Assembly (NCBI GenBank): GCA_947629475.1
Contig: CANRDV010000005.1
Span: forward strand, 1-42,835
Source: an uncultured Bacilli bacterium
GTDB taxonomy: Bacteria > Bacillota_I > Bacilli_A > RF39 > UBA660
Direction of reading: 5' to 3'
Length of the DNA: 42,835 nt
Each line of letters opens with the position of its first letter. Position 1 is the stretch's first letter. The notes under the pieces are model-generated. The model was not told where the DNA came from. It saw only the letters and a program-made list of their open reading frames with translations, and made no database searches. Made by a program: the position numbers and the translations under genes. Below, in pieces: positions 42,763 through 42,835 of this stretch.

Positions 42763-42835
42763 TACAATATAGTCATAAAACTATATATATTTTAAGTCTA
42801 TATAAGCATAAAGTGTTTAGTATTTTTAATACTAG

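Noticed and set aside
1-42835. tRNA or rRNA genes as integration target or landmarks
   Set aside because: No cloverleaf or rRNA-like conserved stretch was recognised on reading either strand.

Overview
The window is very AT-rich, and TGA serves as a stop (for example at 29295-29297), so the standard bacterial code applies. Gene style, ribosome binding sites and protein families point to a low-GC Gram-positive bacterium. The thioester/Cna-B surface adhesins, sortase, Firmicutes-type conjugation genes and short sporulation-type sigma factor suggest an AT-rich, gut-type member of the Bacilli/Clostridia. This is inference; no rRNA or tRNA gene is present to place it. All convincing genes lie on the + strand.

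Positions 1 to about 35030 are an integrative and conjugative element (ICE) that continues off the left edge. Its left 650 bases hold terminators, two 34-base repeats, a promoter firing straight into a terminator, and a leader-peptide attenuator before the first gene. Then come a small DNA-binding protein, a membrane-anchored protein, a 1371-residue thioester/Cna-B adhesin, an SSB, the type IV secretion core (pilin-like, VirB6-like, PrgI/VirB3-like, VirB4, M23 peptidase), a small regulator, a probable -1 frameshift gene, a second SSB and a primase. An origin of transfer with an RP4-like nic sequence (17524-17536) precedes two ribbon-helix-helix proteins and a MobL/MobP-type relaxase. From 19.6 to 30.0 kb lies a tight operon of mostly acidic, unrecognised proteins that includes a DUF2958-like and an ArdC-like protein; it looks like an anti-defence or establishment region. 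VirD4, a sortase, two tiny ORFs and a large serine recombinase close the element.

The right end of the element lies inside a resident gene whose product carries two WLI(S/T)P...GVRPSINL modules. Each module has a hypervariable, unusually GC-rich stretch rich in NNY codons, the signature expected of a diversity-generating retroelement (DGR) target. The last few codons of the recombinase are supplied by this target gene.

From 35.9 kb onward the DNA looks chromosomal: a structured noncoding RNA with its own promoter and terminator, a short sigma-70 family factor, a second thioester/Cna-B adhesin (paralogous to the ICE-borne one), two paralogous orphan antitoxin-like proteins each behind its own promoter and operator palindrome, a ZIP metal transporter, and a 35-residue ORF ending just after a G7 tract.
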